Program-made: the position numbers and the translations under genes
Origin: Candidatus Micrarchaeum sp.
GTDB taxonomy: Archaea; Micrarchaeota; Micrarchaeia; CAILAH01
NCBI GenBank assembly: GCA_020723045.1
Contig: DYJQ01000023.1
Location: forward strand, 1-10,592
Length of the DNA: 10,592 bases
Direction: 5' to 3'
Notes under the pieces: model-generated
Seen by the model: only the letters and a program-made list of their open reading frames with translations
Told to the model about the DNA's origin: nothing
The model's database searches: none
In this document: one piece after another, positions 1-7,124 of the stretch
Layout: every line of letters begins with the position of its first letter
Numbering within the stretch: the first letter of the stretch is position 1

Positions 1-2
1 TC

Positions 3-134
3 ACGCTTAATGATCCGTCGTATGAGGATTTCTACAGAGCCGGAGGCGTAGAGACCTACTTAAGTTCGGTTGACCAAATCGAAGATGTTATGGCATTAAT
101 ACGTCAATCATTTGACAAACATGCTGAAGAATAA
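3..134 (+). CDS. C-terminal end of an unidentified protein (partial)
   Basis: The frame starting at base 3 is open from the window edge and ends in TAA at 132-134, giving 43 residues that begin TLNDPSYEDFYRAGG and end in FDKHAEE. The other two plus frames hit stops early (TAA at 8-10, TAG at 49-51). The tail is acidic and probably helical, with no membrane segment or known motif, so I do not name it. Its last 27 bases overlap, on the opposite strand, the end of the decayed membrane protein gene at 108-465. That is plausible for two convergent genes, one of them dying. Too little of the protein is visible to assign a family. Confidence 0.6.
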   Translation, partial: TLNDPSYEDFYRAGGVETYLSSVDQIEDVMALIRQSFDKHAEE

Positions 135-465
135 TTTGCTGGCGAGAATTACTGCATAAAGCAATATACCAATCACAAATGATATAGTGCAAAAGAGATA
201 AACTTGCTGGGAAGAAAACAAACCTAAAAGGGGATTGCCCTCTAAACACCAAAAAATGAAGTCCACAAGATTTTCTTAAACGATGAATCCTGGGCCAGCC
301 TAAAGACGTCCATTATTTTCTTTGTTGGCTCCTTTAGAGCAGCTTACATCAGTGAGGATCGCCACTAGAGGGCTCAATATCAACTATAACACTGACAATA
401 AGCAGCGTCGGAAAATCAAAAACCAAACGAAAAAGCAATCCTATCAAAGAAAAAATGCAGACCAT
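108..465 (-). pseudogene. Decayed membrane protein gene resembling YdjM/DUF4184-type metal-dependent hydrolases
   Basis: Three minus-strand pieces in different frames read as parts of one membrane protein. Piece 1 (465-349) starts with ATG one base after the aCPSF1 stop and has the segment FDFPTLLIVSVIVDIEP before a TGA. Piece 2 (343-242) has KKIMDVFRLAQDSSFKKIL and WTSFFGV before a TAG. Piece 3 (about 266-108) has LEGNPLLGLFSSQQVYLFC followed by a hydrophobic helix and TGA. In intact relatives as I remember them, a histidine-rich segment follows the first piece and a His/Asp segment falls between pieces 2 and 3. Both are missing here, so the gene seems to have lost two internal blocks out of frame. 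The family assignment rests on recalled motifs, chiefly the DIEP and NPLLG surroundings. Alternatives are three unrelated small ORFs, or that only piece 3 (52 residues from GTG at 266) is translated. Confidence 0.5.
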
Positions 466-466
466 C

Positions 467-2371
467 TTATGCAATCCTGATGGCGTCCATATTCATGGGG
501 GCCCTTACCTCGGTCTTGAAAATGTAGCCGAGCGTTCTCGCCATCTCCTCGCACTTGCCAGCCTCGCCGTGCATGGTGAATATGTTCCTGAAATTCTGGT
601 TCATGTCCCTCACGAACGCAATCAACTGTCTGCGGTCAGAATGGCCCGAGAACCCCTCAATCGTCTTGTGTTGTAGATTGAGCTGGAGGTTGCGTATCCT
701 CCCCTGCTCATCTGTCACCTGCAGTTCCTTCTCGCCATTCTGTATCCTGCGGCCTATTGATGTGCTTGACTGGTAGCCCACGAAGAATACTGAGTTCTTT
801 GGGTCCTCAGCCAACATCTTGAGGTACTCATTTGAGGGGCCTCCTGTAAGCATGCCGGATGGCGCAAGTATTATGCATGGCTCGCCATCCACAATCTCCT
901 TCCTATCCTTTTTAACTGCCTCAAATATTGGCGATTCAAATGGCGACTCGTCAGATAGTATCCTCCTCTGCACGCCCTTTTTCAAGTATTCCGGGTATGC
1001 AGTGTGGAACGCAGTCGTCTCCAGTATCATGCCATCAATGTATACCTTGTAAGGGAACTCTGCCTCCTTGCCGTGCACGAATTTCTCAAGCGTGAGCATT
1101 ACCTCTTGCGAACGGCCCACAGAAAACACAGGGATGAGCACCTTGCCTCCGTTCTTGAGGGTCTCCATCGCAGAGTCAAACAGGTTCTGGTCGCGTTCAT
1201 ATGAGCGTGGCATGATATCATTCTTTGCACCGTATGTACTCTCAATAAAGAGCGTTTCGACACGCGGGAAGAGAGTATCCGCAGGCTCGAACATTGTTGA
1301 TGGTGTATAGCGCACGTCGCCAGAATAGACAATGTTGTGCTTGCCGTCGCCTATGTGCAGGTGCACAGTGGCACTGCCGAGTATGTGGCCGGCATTCCTG
1401 AACGTGAGCTTCATGTTTGGGGTTATATCCGTAACTTCATCATAATGCCGTGTGATGGTGTGGGCCACTGTCTTGCGGATGTCCGAGTCAGAGTATGGGG
1501 GTTCCTTTCCAGTCATATTCATTACTTTTATTATGTCGAACTGCAAAAGCGTCATCAAATCGCGCGTTGGCGGGGTGCAGAAGACAGGCCCATCATAACC
1601 CAGCTTGAATAGGTATGGAAGGAAACCGCTGTGGTCTGTGTGCGCATGCGAGATTATAACCGCATCGATCTCCTGGATAGCAAGGCCAGCACTGTCAAGA
1701 TAGGGATAGGCACGGCTCGGGTCTGTGGTATCGTTGTTCATGCCCATATCTATCAATACCCTCTCCTTATTCGTCTGGACCAGTAGGCAGGAACGGCCGA
1801 TCTCCTTGAATGCGCCAAGTGCGACTACCTTCACCCACTCCACGCCAGCCTCCTCCCGCACCACATTGACCTTTTTTCCAAAACTTGAGAGGAATTTCTT
1901 CCGTTCTGCGGCACTCACAGCCTCGGAGCCTCTTATCCCTCTTATGATGTTGGAGGGAATCGTAGGGGAGCGCTGCACCCTTACAGCCCACCCCGTCTTT
2001 ACCATTATGTCCTTCAGATTTACCCCGCCTTTCCCGATTACAAGGCCTGGCTTGAGTGCATTGACCACCACCTCGCCAAACTCGGGTAGAAACACTATAT
2101 CATTCTCACCGACTCCGGCATCCTCTGGGATTATCGCGCGTATGGTCGCAAGCGTCTCCTCAGGGCTCTTACGCACATCCGCATCACATCTTACCAGTAT
2201 CTTCTTGCGGAGGCCGCGCGAGAGGTTCTTTATGTTCTCCTCGCTTTCATAGAACGGCGCCGGGTTGGTCAGATAGACTGCAACATCCGGGCCTTCAAGC
2301 TCCAGCTTTGTGAGACCGCACGCTGGTGGCAAAAGCTCTTCTGCCTTCTTTTTCAGTTCTGCCTTATCCAT
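467..2371 (-). CDS. KH domain beta-CASP ribonuclease aCPSF1 (FttA), archaeal transcription termination factor
   Basis: At 634 residues this is a full-length aCPSF1. The N-terminal part carries KH-type RNA-binding folds, with the GKGG loop at residues 113-116. The metallo-beta-lactamase core follows from about residue 183: HAHTDH at 242-247, AGHILGSA at 327-334 and SGDV at 350-353 bind the two zinc ions. The beta-CASP insert has E377 in FIESTYG, H577 in GFSGHSD and H601 in TMHGE, so the catalytic set is complete. Family members cut RNA 3' ends after U-rich tracts and terminate transcription (FttA in methanogens). The start is chosen because AAGGTG lies 8 bases upstream of the ATG and the N-terminus matches the family. 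It lies 102 bases behind psmB on the same strand, so cotranscription is possible; I saw no strong TATA box in the gap. The decayed gene 108-465 begins one base after its stop. Confidence 0.96.
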   Translation of the reverse strand: MDKAELKKKAEELLPPACGLTKLELEGPDVAVYLTNPAPFYESEENIKNLSRGLRKKILVRCDADVRKSPEETLATIRAIIPEDAGVGENDIVFLPEFGEVVVNALKPGLVIGKGGVNLKDIMVKTGWAVRVQRSPTIPSNIIRGIRGSEAVSAAERKKFLSSFGKKVNVVREEAGVEWVKVVALGAFKEIGRSCLLVQTNKERVLIDMGMNNDTTDPSRAYPYLDSAGLAIQEIDAVIISHAHTDHSGFLPYLFKLGYDGPVFCTPPTRDLMTLLQFDIIKVMNMTGKEPPYSDSDIRKTVAHTITRHYDEVTDITPNMKLTFRNAGHILGSATVHLHIGDGKHNIVYSGDVRYTPSTMFEPADTLFPRVETLFIESTYGAKNDIMPRSYERDQNLFDSAMETLKNGGKVLIPVFSVGRSQEVMLTLEKFVHGKEAEFPYKVYIDGMILETTAFHTAYPEYLKKGVQRRILSDESPFESPIFEAVKKDRKEIVDGEPCIILAPSGMLTGGPSNEYLKMLAEDPKNSVFFVGYQSSTSIGRRIQNGEKELQVTDEQGRIRNLQLNLQHKTIEGFSGHSDRRQLIAFVRDMNQNFRNIFTMHGEAGKCEEMARTLGYIFKTEVRAPMNMDAIRIA

Positions 2372-2473
2372 TCAAAATACACCTTCTTTTGTATTGTCTA
2401 TGTATGTTCTCTTGTTTCCGTGTCTGCTTGTTTTTTAATGAAAAGAGATGAAATGAATACAATCAAGAATTAT

Positions 2474-3097
2474 TTATGAAAGAAAGGCCTGTATCTCTTC
2501 CTTAGTATAAACCCTGTATCCCTTCTGGGTTATCGAGACTAGGTAAATACCATCGCCAGTGGCTATATCCCTCTTCATTGCAATGCTTATTGCCTTCACC
2601 GCAACGGGAAGGAGGTCATCCACCTTCATACCTTCTTTGTAGTGCGTTTCAAGCACACCATAAGCCACGGGGGAGCCGCTGCCTGTTGAGGTATACTTCT
2701 CTGTCGTCACACCGCCTATTGGGTCAAGATTGTATATCGCAGGGCCATTCTCATCAACGCCCGCAACCAGGAGTTGCACCAAAAATGGGAAGTATTTCTG
2801 CTGAAAGAGGATGTTTGCAAGAAGCGTTGATGCGGCCTTCACGGGCATGAGTGTATTGTTCTGTAGTTTAAAGAGCTTGAGTTCCGCCTGCATCCATCTC
2901 ACGAGCGCCTGTGCATCGCCAACACTGCCTGCAATTGTCATGCCTATATGCTCATCAAGCTTGTGTACCTTCTCAGTTTCCCTGTTAGCCAGGAAATAGC
3001 CCATGCTCGCACGCATATCCGCGGCAAGTACCACACCATCCTTGCCAACAAGCCCCACTGTTGTCGTGCCCTTTTTCGGGTCAAAACTTTGCTCCAT
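2474..3097 (-). CDS. psmB: Proteasome beta subunit (20S core, N-terminal threonine protease)
   Basis: This is the catalytic subunit of the 20S proteasome. A propeptide, MEQSFDPKKG, precedes the TTTVG that supplies the nucleophile after self-cleavage (T11, mature T1). In mature numbering D17 (AADMR) and K33 (ETEKV) are in place, GSGS lies at 129-132, and RDIATGDG near 166-173 has threonine where a serine is usual, a mild change. An ATG at 3103 would add two residues. I prefer 3097 because AGGTG (3105-3109) is then 7 bases from the start, the spacing seen at other genes here. A TATA-like box at 3170-3178 gives a leader of roughly 45 bases. The mature chain is about 197 residues, normal for archaea. 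No alpha subunit is in the window. The product would be a cytosolic protease in general protein turnover. Confidence 0.95.
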   Translation of the reverse strand: MEQSFDPKKGTTTVGLVGKDGVVLAADMRASMGYFLANRETEKVHKLDEHIGMTIAGSVGDAQALVRWMQAELKLFKLQNNTLMPVKAASTLLANILFQQKYFPFLVQLLVAGVDENGPAIYNLDPIGGVTTEKYTSTGSGSPVAYGVLETHYKEGMKVDDLLPVAVKAISIAMKRDIATGDGIYLVSITQKGYRVYTKEEIQAFLS

Positions 3098-3104
3098 AAA
3101 CATG

Positions 3105-3109
3105 CACCT
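3105..3109 (-). promoter_or_regulatory. Ribosome binding site deciding the psmB start
   Basis: The minus strand reads AGGTG here, followed by 7 bases (including an earlier ATG) and then the ATG at 3097. The earlier ATG at 3103 would be only one base from this core, too close for a Shine-Dalgarno contact, so the downstream ATG is preferred. Confidence 0.55.
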
Positions 3110-3169
3110 GTTCCTTTAGTCTCCCACAAACACTAAAAGAAAAAGACTGTAGATATTGAAAATGGAAAA

Positions 3170-3178
3170 TATTTAAAA
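3170..3178 (-). promoter_or_regulatory. TATA-like box for psmB
   Basis: The minus strand reads TTTTAAATA, a good archaeal TATA box. Transcription would begin about 25 bases downstream, near 3145-3150, leaving a leader of about 45-50 bases that contains the GGTG core. Confidence 0.6.
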
Positions 3179-3200
3179 GTTTCACAAGATGGTGTGAGAA

Positions 3201-3706
3201 CTACTCTGCAGATTTGCCCTCCACTTCGAGGGTCCATCCCTCAAGCACTCCATTTGCAGTCCTCAGGGTAACGTTCACCACCTTGTTGCCCAAGCCTGCT
3301 ACCGAAGCTATCTAAGTAGAGCACACTGCCATCTACTAATGTCACAAGGTCTTCCACGACTGCAACACTGGCCCATGTATCAGAAGGGGTGTAGCCCCCG
3401 ACGGCCTCATAGACGCGTACCTTATTTGTGACCATGCGGCGATCCAACCTCCTTTATTTCAAGCTTATTGCCATCGTTTACATCAAGCGTCTCACCAAGC
3501 CCGAGCTTCTGAGAGTATACACTCTCAGTGAGCAGCTCGACTGATCTTGCATCCGCCTTGGAGAGTATCATCCTACGACCCAGATACTCAACCATAGGGC
3601 GGTCGCTGTATGCACCTAACGGTATGGGATACTTGAATGTGGACTCCTCCCTCCTGAGCACTTTCTCATACACGCACTTGTCGCCACTCGCCCCACCGCG
3701 AACCAT
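3201..3706 (-). pseudogene. Broken C-terminal fragment of an S-layer-like surface protein (two frameshifts)
   Basis: Three successive minus-strand frames read as one beta-rich protein tail. Frame 1 (3706-3422) contains TFKYPIPLGAYSDRPMVEYL, LSKADARSVELL and LGLGETLDVNDGNKLEIKEV, the pattern of archaeal S-layer domains (hydrophobic strand, YLG, then a GETLDV-type turn). Frame 2 (about 3453-3300) continues with TNKVRVYEAVGGYTPSD and LVDGSVLYLDSFG. Frame 3 (about 3312-3201) ends GLGNKVVNVTLRTANGVLEG and EVEGKSAE then TAG. Each change skips one base, the first between 3425 and 3453, the second between 3296 and 3313. Such proteins are usually several hundred residues with a signal peptide; neither the long N-terminus nor a signal peptide is present, and no promoter is seen before 3706. 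It is therefore probably a remnant. Base-calling errors could explain the frameshifts but not the missing N-terminal part. The family call is from pattern recognition. Confidence 0.6.
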
Positions 3707-3770
3707 AAAATCCCTTCTCTGGGGCTCTGTAGAAATCCATATGAGAATTTGTACAAAACCGAAAATGGAC

Positions 3771-4760
3771 TCATGGCACGGGCGGAAGCACTTCCGAGAG
3801 TTGGAGATAGAATATACACATTATGTATATCGCGTACATGAAAAGAAAAAGAAAGCCACCCAGCCTCCCGAGCTTTTTGTCAACCGCTGCGACGTAGAAC
3901 AGCACGATATTCGCCACAACCGCAAACAGGAGGGCCGCTATGAAGACCGGCAGCACAATCGTTATGGGGTTTATCACCGCCGCCACCCCAAGCACAAATG
4001 TAATGTTGGCTATGTTGCTCCCGATTGCATCACCCAACGCAATCCCGTAATGCCTCTTTCGGATGGCCTGCAAATCGATGGAGAGCTCCGGCAGGGAAGT
4101 GCCGACTGCGATTACCGTAGCGCCTATAAAACTCTCCGCAATCCCCAACAAGCTTGCGAGTGATACCGCAGAGCTCACCACAAAGCTTGCACTCACAAGC
4201 ACAACGATGATTGAGAATGCAAAATAGATAAACGCATAGAACGCCTGATGCTTGTATACCCTCCCATTTTCTACTCCGCCCTCTTTGCCATTCCAACTAA
4301 TCCTCCCTTTCTTGAGTATATAGTATGCATATACGAGGAAGAGAATGAGCAGTGCCGTGCCGTCAACCATACCGAGCGCCCTGCCAAACAGCATGCTGCT
4401 GAACACTATGTATACTGAAATTATGGTGGTGAGCACCAATATCATTCCTATATCGCCCAGCTTCTTCCTATCGATTTTCATCCCGTAGAAGAACGCGCCA
4501 GCACCGAGGATAAGGAGTATGTTTGCTATGTTTGAGCCGAACACGTTGCCCGCGGCAATTGCGCCCTCACCCATCTGTGATGATATCACTGATACGGACA
4601 GTTCAGGAAGAGAGGTTATCACTGCGACGAGGAGGAAACCAACTGCAAGATGGCTTATACCGAAGAAGTTCGAGAGCTTGACCGCGTTAACAATAACTAA
4701 ATCAGATGCCTTGGCAAGCACCACAAGCGATGCAATGAGTGTAATGAGTTCTATGAACAT
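3771..4760 (-). CDS. Sodium/calcium (or other cation) exchanger family membrane protein
   Basis: This is a 329-residue membrane protein with the two inverted alpha repeats of the CaCA exchanger superfamily (YrbG/NCX type). Repeat 1 spans about residues 41-80, with TSLPELS (E53) and GNVFGSNIAN (71-80). Repeat 2 spans about 212-252, with VGTSLPELS (E225) and GDAIGSNIAN (243-252). The two glutamates and the paired GSN turns are the ion-binding core. Hydrophobic stretches fit about ten helices, with a hydrophilic loop near residues 150-172 between the halves. Repeat 1 reads AVITS where GTS is usual, and the two repeats differ at the N72/D244 position. The protein would trade calcium or another cation against sodium or protons in the cell membrane; the ion cannot be read from the sequence. 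It starts 20 bases after the winged-helix-like gene and probably shares its transcript. Confidence 0.9.
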   Translation of the reverse strand: MFIELITLIASLVVLAKASDLVIVNAVKLSNFFGISHLAVGFLLVAVITSLPELSVSVISSQMGEGAIAAGNVFGSNIANILLILGAGAFFYGMKIDRKKLGDIGMILVLTTIISVYIVFSSMLFGRALGMVDGTALLILFLVYAYYILKKGRISWNGKEGGVENGRVYKHQAFYAFIYFAFSIIVVLVSASFVVSSAVSLASLLGIAESFIGATVIAVGTSLPELSIDLQAIRKRHYGIALGDAIGSNIANITFVLGVAAVINPITIVLPVFIAALLFAVVANIVLFYVAAVDKKLGRLGGFLFLFMYAIYIMCIFYLQLSEVLPPVP

Positions 4761-4780
4761 ACAAAAACAACCCCGTACTT

Positions 4781-5398
4781 TCAGCTCTGCACTTCATTAA
4801 CCCCAGCACTCTCTTGGCCTTGCACTTGCGCATGTGCGGGCTTCTCCCCACCCACTTCATCCTCGTGTTTTGGCGGCCTGCTCTTCGCATCATCTATTAT
4901 TGCAAGCCACGACTCGCCGATCTTGCACAAGTAGTTGCCGAATGTCTTGCTCAGTGAGACCGACATCGGCCTGTACTTTCTCTTTGAATGCTCGGGTGAG
5001 ATCGTCTCCCTCTCAACCTTTATGAGGCCGACGCGTTTCATCCGTGGCAGCACCCTATTGTAAAATGTGGCTTTTGAGAGTGCATTCGACCTCACAAATC
5101 TGGATAGCACACTGCCTTCCATCCTGTGCCTTTGCAAAAGCTCGCGCATGAACTTATCGGCAATCTCGTTGTACGTGGGCTGGTACTTCTTCGGAAATAT
5201 GAAATTGATCAGCTCCTCAACACTCCAGTAGTTGCGGAGCATATTCTCGCCATCATCCTGAAACTTCCTCAACTCAGGTGAATAGTGGGCTGGCAAGTAG
5301 AAAGACTCCTTACTCGGTATGCCGCGCGTTGCTATATATCTTCTAGCCTTCCCTTGCGGCAAGCCGCCCTGTATTTCTCCTTCTCCCTCGTTCTCCAT
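4781..5398 (-). CDS. Winged-helix-like DNA-binding protein, putative regulator
   Basis: This 205-residue soluble protein is not one I can name precisely. The middle (about residues 60-150) looks like a winged helix-turn-helix: helices around 60-68 and 75-92, then NALSKATFYNRVLPRMKRVG (105-124) as the likely recognition region, followed by LIKVERE and a basic KRKYRPMSVSLS stretch as a wing. The ends are low-complexity and charged: EGEGEIQGG at the start and a Glu/Lys/Gln-rich tail from about residue 172. A TATA-like box at 5418-5430 lies about 25 bases upstream, so the transcript is probably leaderless from the ATG at 5398. The box overlaps the stop of the ABC ATPase gene, so this gene has its own promoter. 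It precedes the cation exchanger by 20 bases, which suggests, without proof, that it regulates that gene. Confidence 0.65.
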   Translation of the reverse strand: MENEGEGEIQGGLPQGKARRYIATRGIPSKESFYLPAHYSPELRKFQDDGENMLRNYWSVEELINFIFPKKYQPTYNEIADKFMRELLQRHRMEGSVLSRFVRSNALSKATFYNRVLPRMKRVGLIKVERETISPEHSKRKYRPMSVSLSKTFGNYLCKIGESWLAIIDDAKSRPPKHEDEVGGEKPAHAQVQGQESAGVNEVQS

Positions 5399-5417
5399 AT
5401 GGTTTGTTATATAAGTA

Positions 5418-5430
5418 AATAAATATAATT
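5418..5430 (-). promoter_or_regulatory. TATA-like box for the winged-helix/exchanger unit
   Basis: The minus strand reads AATTATATTTATT across this span, about 25 bases before the ATG at 5398, which fits a leaderless start. It overlaps the final codon of the upstream ABC ATPase gene. A second AT-rich run nearer the ATG (5405-5414) is too close to serve. Confidence 0.5.
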
Positions 5431-6223
5431 ACACGCCTGCAAGGTCCCTTACAAACGTCTCTATTTTTGGCGTGGGCCGTATCAGTGCCTCAGTCGAGCG
5501 CAAAAGCTTCCTGAATTCCGGCTGGTCTATATCGCGCGGCCTCTTCCCGCCATCCAGCTCAAGCGTCTCCTTTATCTCCCCATCGCTGATTACAATCACC
5601 CTATCAGAGAGCGCAAGCGCCTGCTCCAACATGTGCGTCACCAAAATTATGGTCATCTTGAACTTGGCCTGCAAGTGAAGGAGTTGCTCCTCGGTCTGCC
5701 TGCACGTCTGCACATCAAGCGCCGAGAACCCTTCATCGAGCATCAATACCTTGGGCTTGTTCACTATCTCCCGTGCAATCGCAACCCTCTGTTGCATCCC
5801 TCCTGAAAGCTCAATCGGAAACTTATCCTTATCCTCGCTAAGGCCCATCAATTCAAGGGCCTCTACCGCGACCTGCCTCCTCTTCACCCGCGGGATGTTG
5901 CGAAGTTCAAGCCCAAACTCCACATTCTCGAGTGCAGTACGCCAGGGAAAGAGCGCATAGCTCTGGTAGACGAGGCCCACCTCAACACGGGGTGCACGCA
6001 TCTCTTCATCTCTGAAGTATATCTTTCCTGAGACTGGCGGAAAAAGGCCTGCAAGCGACCGCAGTAGTGTGCTCTTGCCCCCACCAGATGCACCAACAAT
6101 CGAGAGGAACTCACCCTCATAAACATCAAAGGAGATGTTTTCAAGTATTGGGCCGCCAAAAGGCCTCTGGACGGTTATATTGTCCACCTTTAATATGATT
6201 TTTTTAGGTTTTTTTGCACTCAT
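5429..6223 (-). CDS. ABC transporter ATP-binding protein, nitrate/sulfonate/taurine type
   Basis: This 264-residue ATPase powers an ABC importer of the NitT/TauT (SsuB/TauB-like) family. It has every nucleotide-binding motif: Walker A GASGGGKST (44-52), Q-loop glutamine Q87 in YQSYALFPW, signature LSGGMQQR (139-146), Walker B VLMLDE (159-164), D-loop SALD (167-170) and switch histidine H197 in THMLEQA. The open frame begins at two GTG codons (6229, 6226), but ATG 6223 is chosen because GGTG sits exactly 7 bases before it. The permease stop is 23 bases upstream of this ATG, so the two genes form one unit and presumably one transporter. No substrate-binding protein is in the window and the substrate cannot be inferred; nitrate, sulfonates, taurine and pyrimidine precursors are all carried by relatives. 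Confidence 0.93.
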   Translation of the reverse strand: MSAKKPKKIILKVDNITVQRPFGGPILENISFDVYEGEFLSIVGASGGGKSTLLRSLAGLFPPVSGKIYFRDEEMRAPRVEVGLVYQSYALFPWRTALENVEFGLELRNIPRVKRRQVAVEALELMGLSEDKDKFPIELSGGMQQRVAIAREIVNKPKVLMLDEGFSALDVQTCRQTEEQLLHLQAKFKMTIILVTHMLEQALALSDRVIVISDGEIKETLELDGGKRPRDIDQPEFRKLLRSTEALIRPTPKIETFVRDLAGV

Positions 6224-6246
6224 CACCACTCACCCACACAACTAAA

Positions 6247-7020
6247 TCATTCCTCATCTATCCCCTTCCACCGCTCCACCCTTTTCTCAAGACTCTCGAA
6301 TATCATCTTCTCAAATATCATCATGAGCACACTCAGTGTAATCATACACACGACCATCACATCGGTCTGTGCAGTGTTCTCGGCATCAATGAGCACCGAG
6401 CCAATGCCCTGTGGCAGGCCTATCATCTCAGCGGCTACGACTGCGCGCCACGCAAGCCCTATACCTACACGCGAGCCGGCGATAAGGTCGGGGACCACGC
6501 CCGGAAGGATCACCTTTGTTATCATCTGCAACTTATTAGCACCCAGTGTCTTTGCTACGTTTATAAGGTCCCTGTCTAAAGTCTGCACGCCCGTCATCAC
6601 GTTTATGAATACTGGGAAGAACGCCGCAATCCCTATTATGAAAACCGCGGCGCTGTTGCTGAGGCCGAAGAGCAGAAACGCAAACGGCACCCAGGCAACA
6701 CCTGGGATGGGCTGCAATAACTGCACCCAAGGTTTTAGGAGATTGCGTATGATATCATTACTGCCTGCGAGCAGGCCCAGCGGGACTGCAACAAGGAATG
6801 CAACTATAAACCCTATCAATATGCGCACAGTGCTCATTCCTATATCTAAGAAGAGCTCACCGCTCAAGGCCATCTCCACAAATGTTTCTACAAGACGTTC
6901 CGGTGGAGGAAGAAAGAGAGGGCTGATGAGGTTGTTTGCAGAAAGGTAATGCCAAAGCAATACAACAGACACAACTGAAAATATGTTCAACAGCAATCTT
7001 TGATATCTTCTCATCACCAT
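6247..7020 (-). CDS. ABC transporter permease, nitrate/sulfonate/taurine type
   Basis: This 257-residue integral membrane protein is the partner of the ATPase that follows it. An N-terminal helix (about residues 10-25) precedes the BPD_transp_1 core, with helices near 66-86, 106-120, 123-141, 176-196 and 219-238. The EAA loop that docks on the ATPase is VAKTLGANKLQMITKVILP (155-173), the SsuC/TauC form. The segment PLFLPPPERLVETF (34-47) is typical of this family's first periplasmic-side region. ATG 7020 is preferred over an internal ATG at 7014 because GGTG lies 7 bases upstream of it. A TATA-like box at 7051-7064 would give a short leader of roughly 10 bases. It is the first gene of the unit, and the usual solute-binding protein gene is not found before it; the upstream neighbour is divergent and unrelated. 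Confidence 0.93.
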   Translation of the reverse strand: MVMRRYQRLLLNIFSVVSVVLLWHYLSANNLISPLFLPPPERLVETFVEMALSGELFLDIGMSTVRILIGFIVAFLVAVPLGLLAGSNDIIRNLLKPWVQLLQPIPGVAWVPFAFLLFGLSNSAAVFIIGIAAFFPVFINVMTGVQTLDRDLINVAKTLGANKLQMITKVILPGVVPDLIAGSRVGIGLAWRAVVAAEMIGLPQGIGSVLIDAENTAQTDVMVVCMITLSVLMMIFEKMIFESLEKRVERWKGIDEE

Positions 7021-7050
7021 ATTGATACACCATTCACGCTGAAGCTCTCT

Positions 7051-7064
7051 ATTATTTTATCAAT
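7051..7064 (-). promoter_or_regulatory. TATA-like box for the ABC permease/ATPase unit
   Basis: The minus strand reads ATTGATAAAATAAT, ending about 30 bases upstream of the ATG at 7020. This fits a start of transcription near 7030 and a leader long enough to hold the GGTG core at 7028-7031. Confidence 0.45.
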
Positions 7065-7087
7065 ACTTGCACAGTAAGGAATTTGCG

Positions 7088-7098
7088 TTTAAATAATA
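7088..7098 (+). promoter_or_regulatory. TATA-like box for the small basic protein gene
   Basis: The sequence GTTTAAATAAT around here is a strong archaeal TATA match, about 30 bases before the ATG at 7125. It supports reading that ATG, not the TTG at 7083, as the start, since 7083 lies upstream of the box. Confidence 0.6.
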
Positions 7099-7124
7099 AA
7101 ATACTTCCTAGCCAAATAGAGAAC

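Noticed and set aside
108..266. A free-standing 52-residue one-helix membrane protein starting at GTG 266
   Set aside because: It fits better as the last piece of the decayed membrane protein gene, and it has no promoter or ribosome site of its own.
1725..2252. Plus-strand ORF of 175 residues inside aCPSF1
   Set aside because: Antisense to strongly conserved KH and nuclease coding sequence, rich in Ser/Thr/Pro as reverse frames of such genes often are.
3528..4163. Plus-strand ORF of 211 residues
   Set aside because: Spans the opposite strand of the S-layer-like remnant and the exchanger; low-complexity basic composition, no promoter, no recognised motif.
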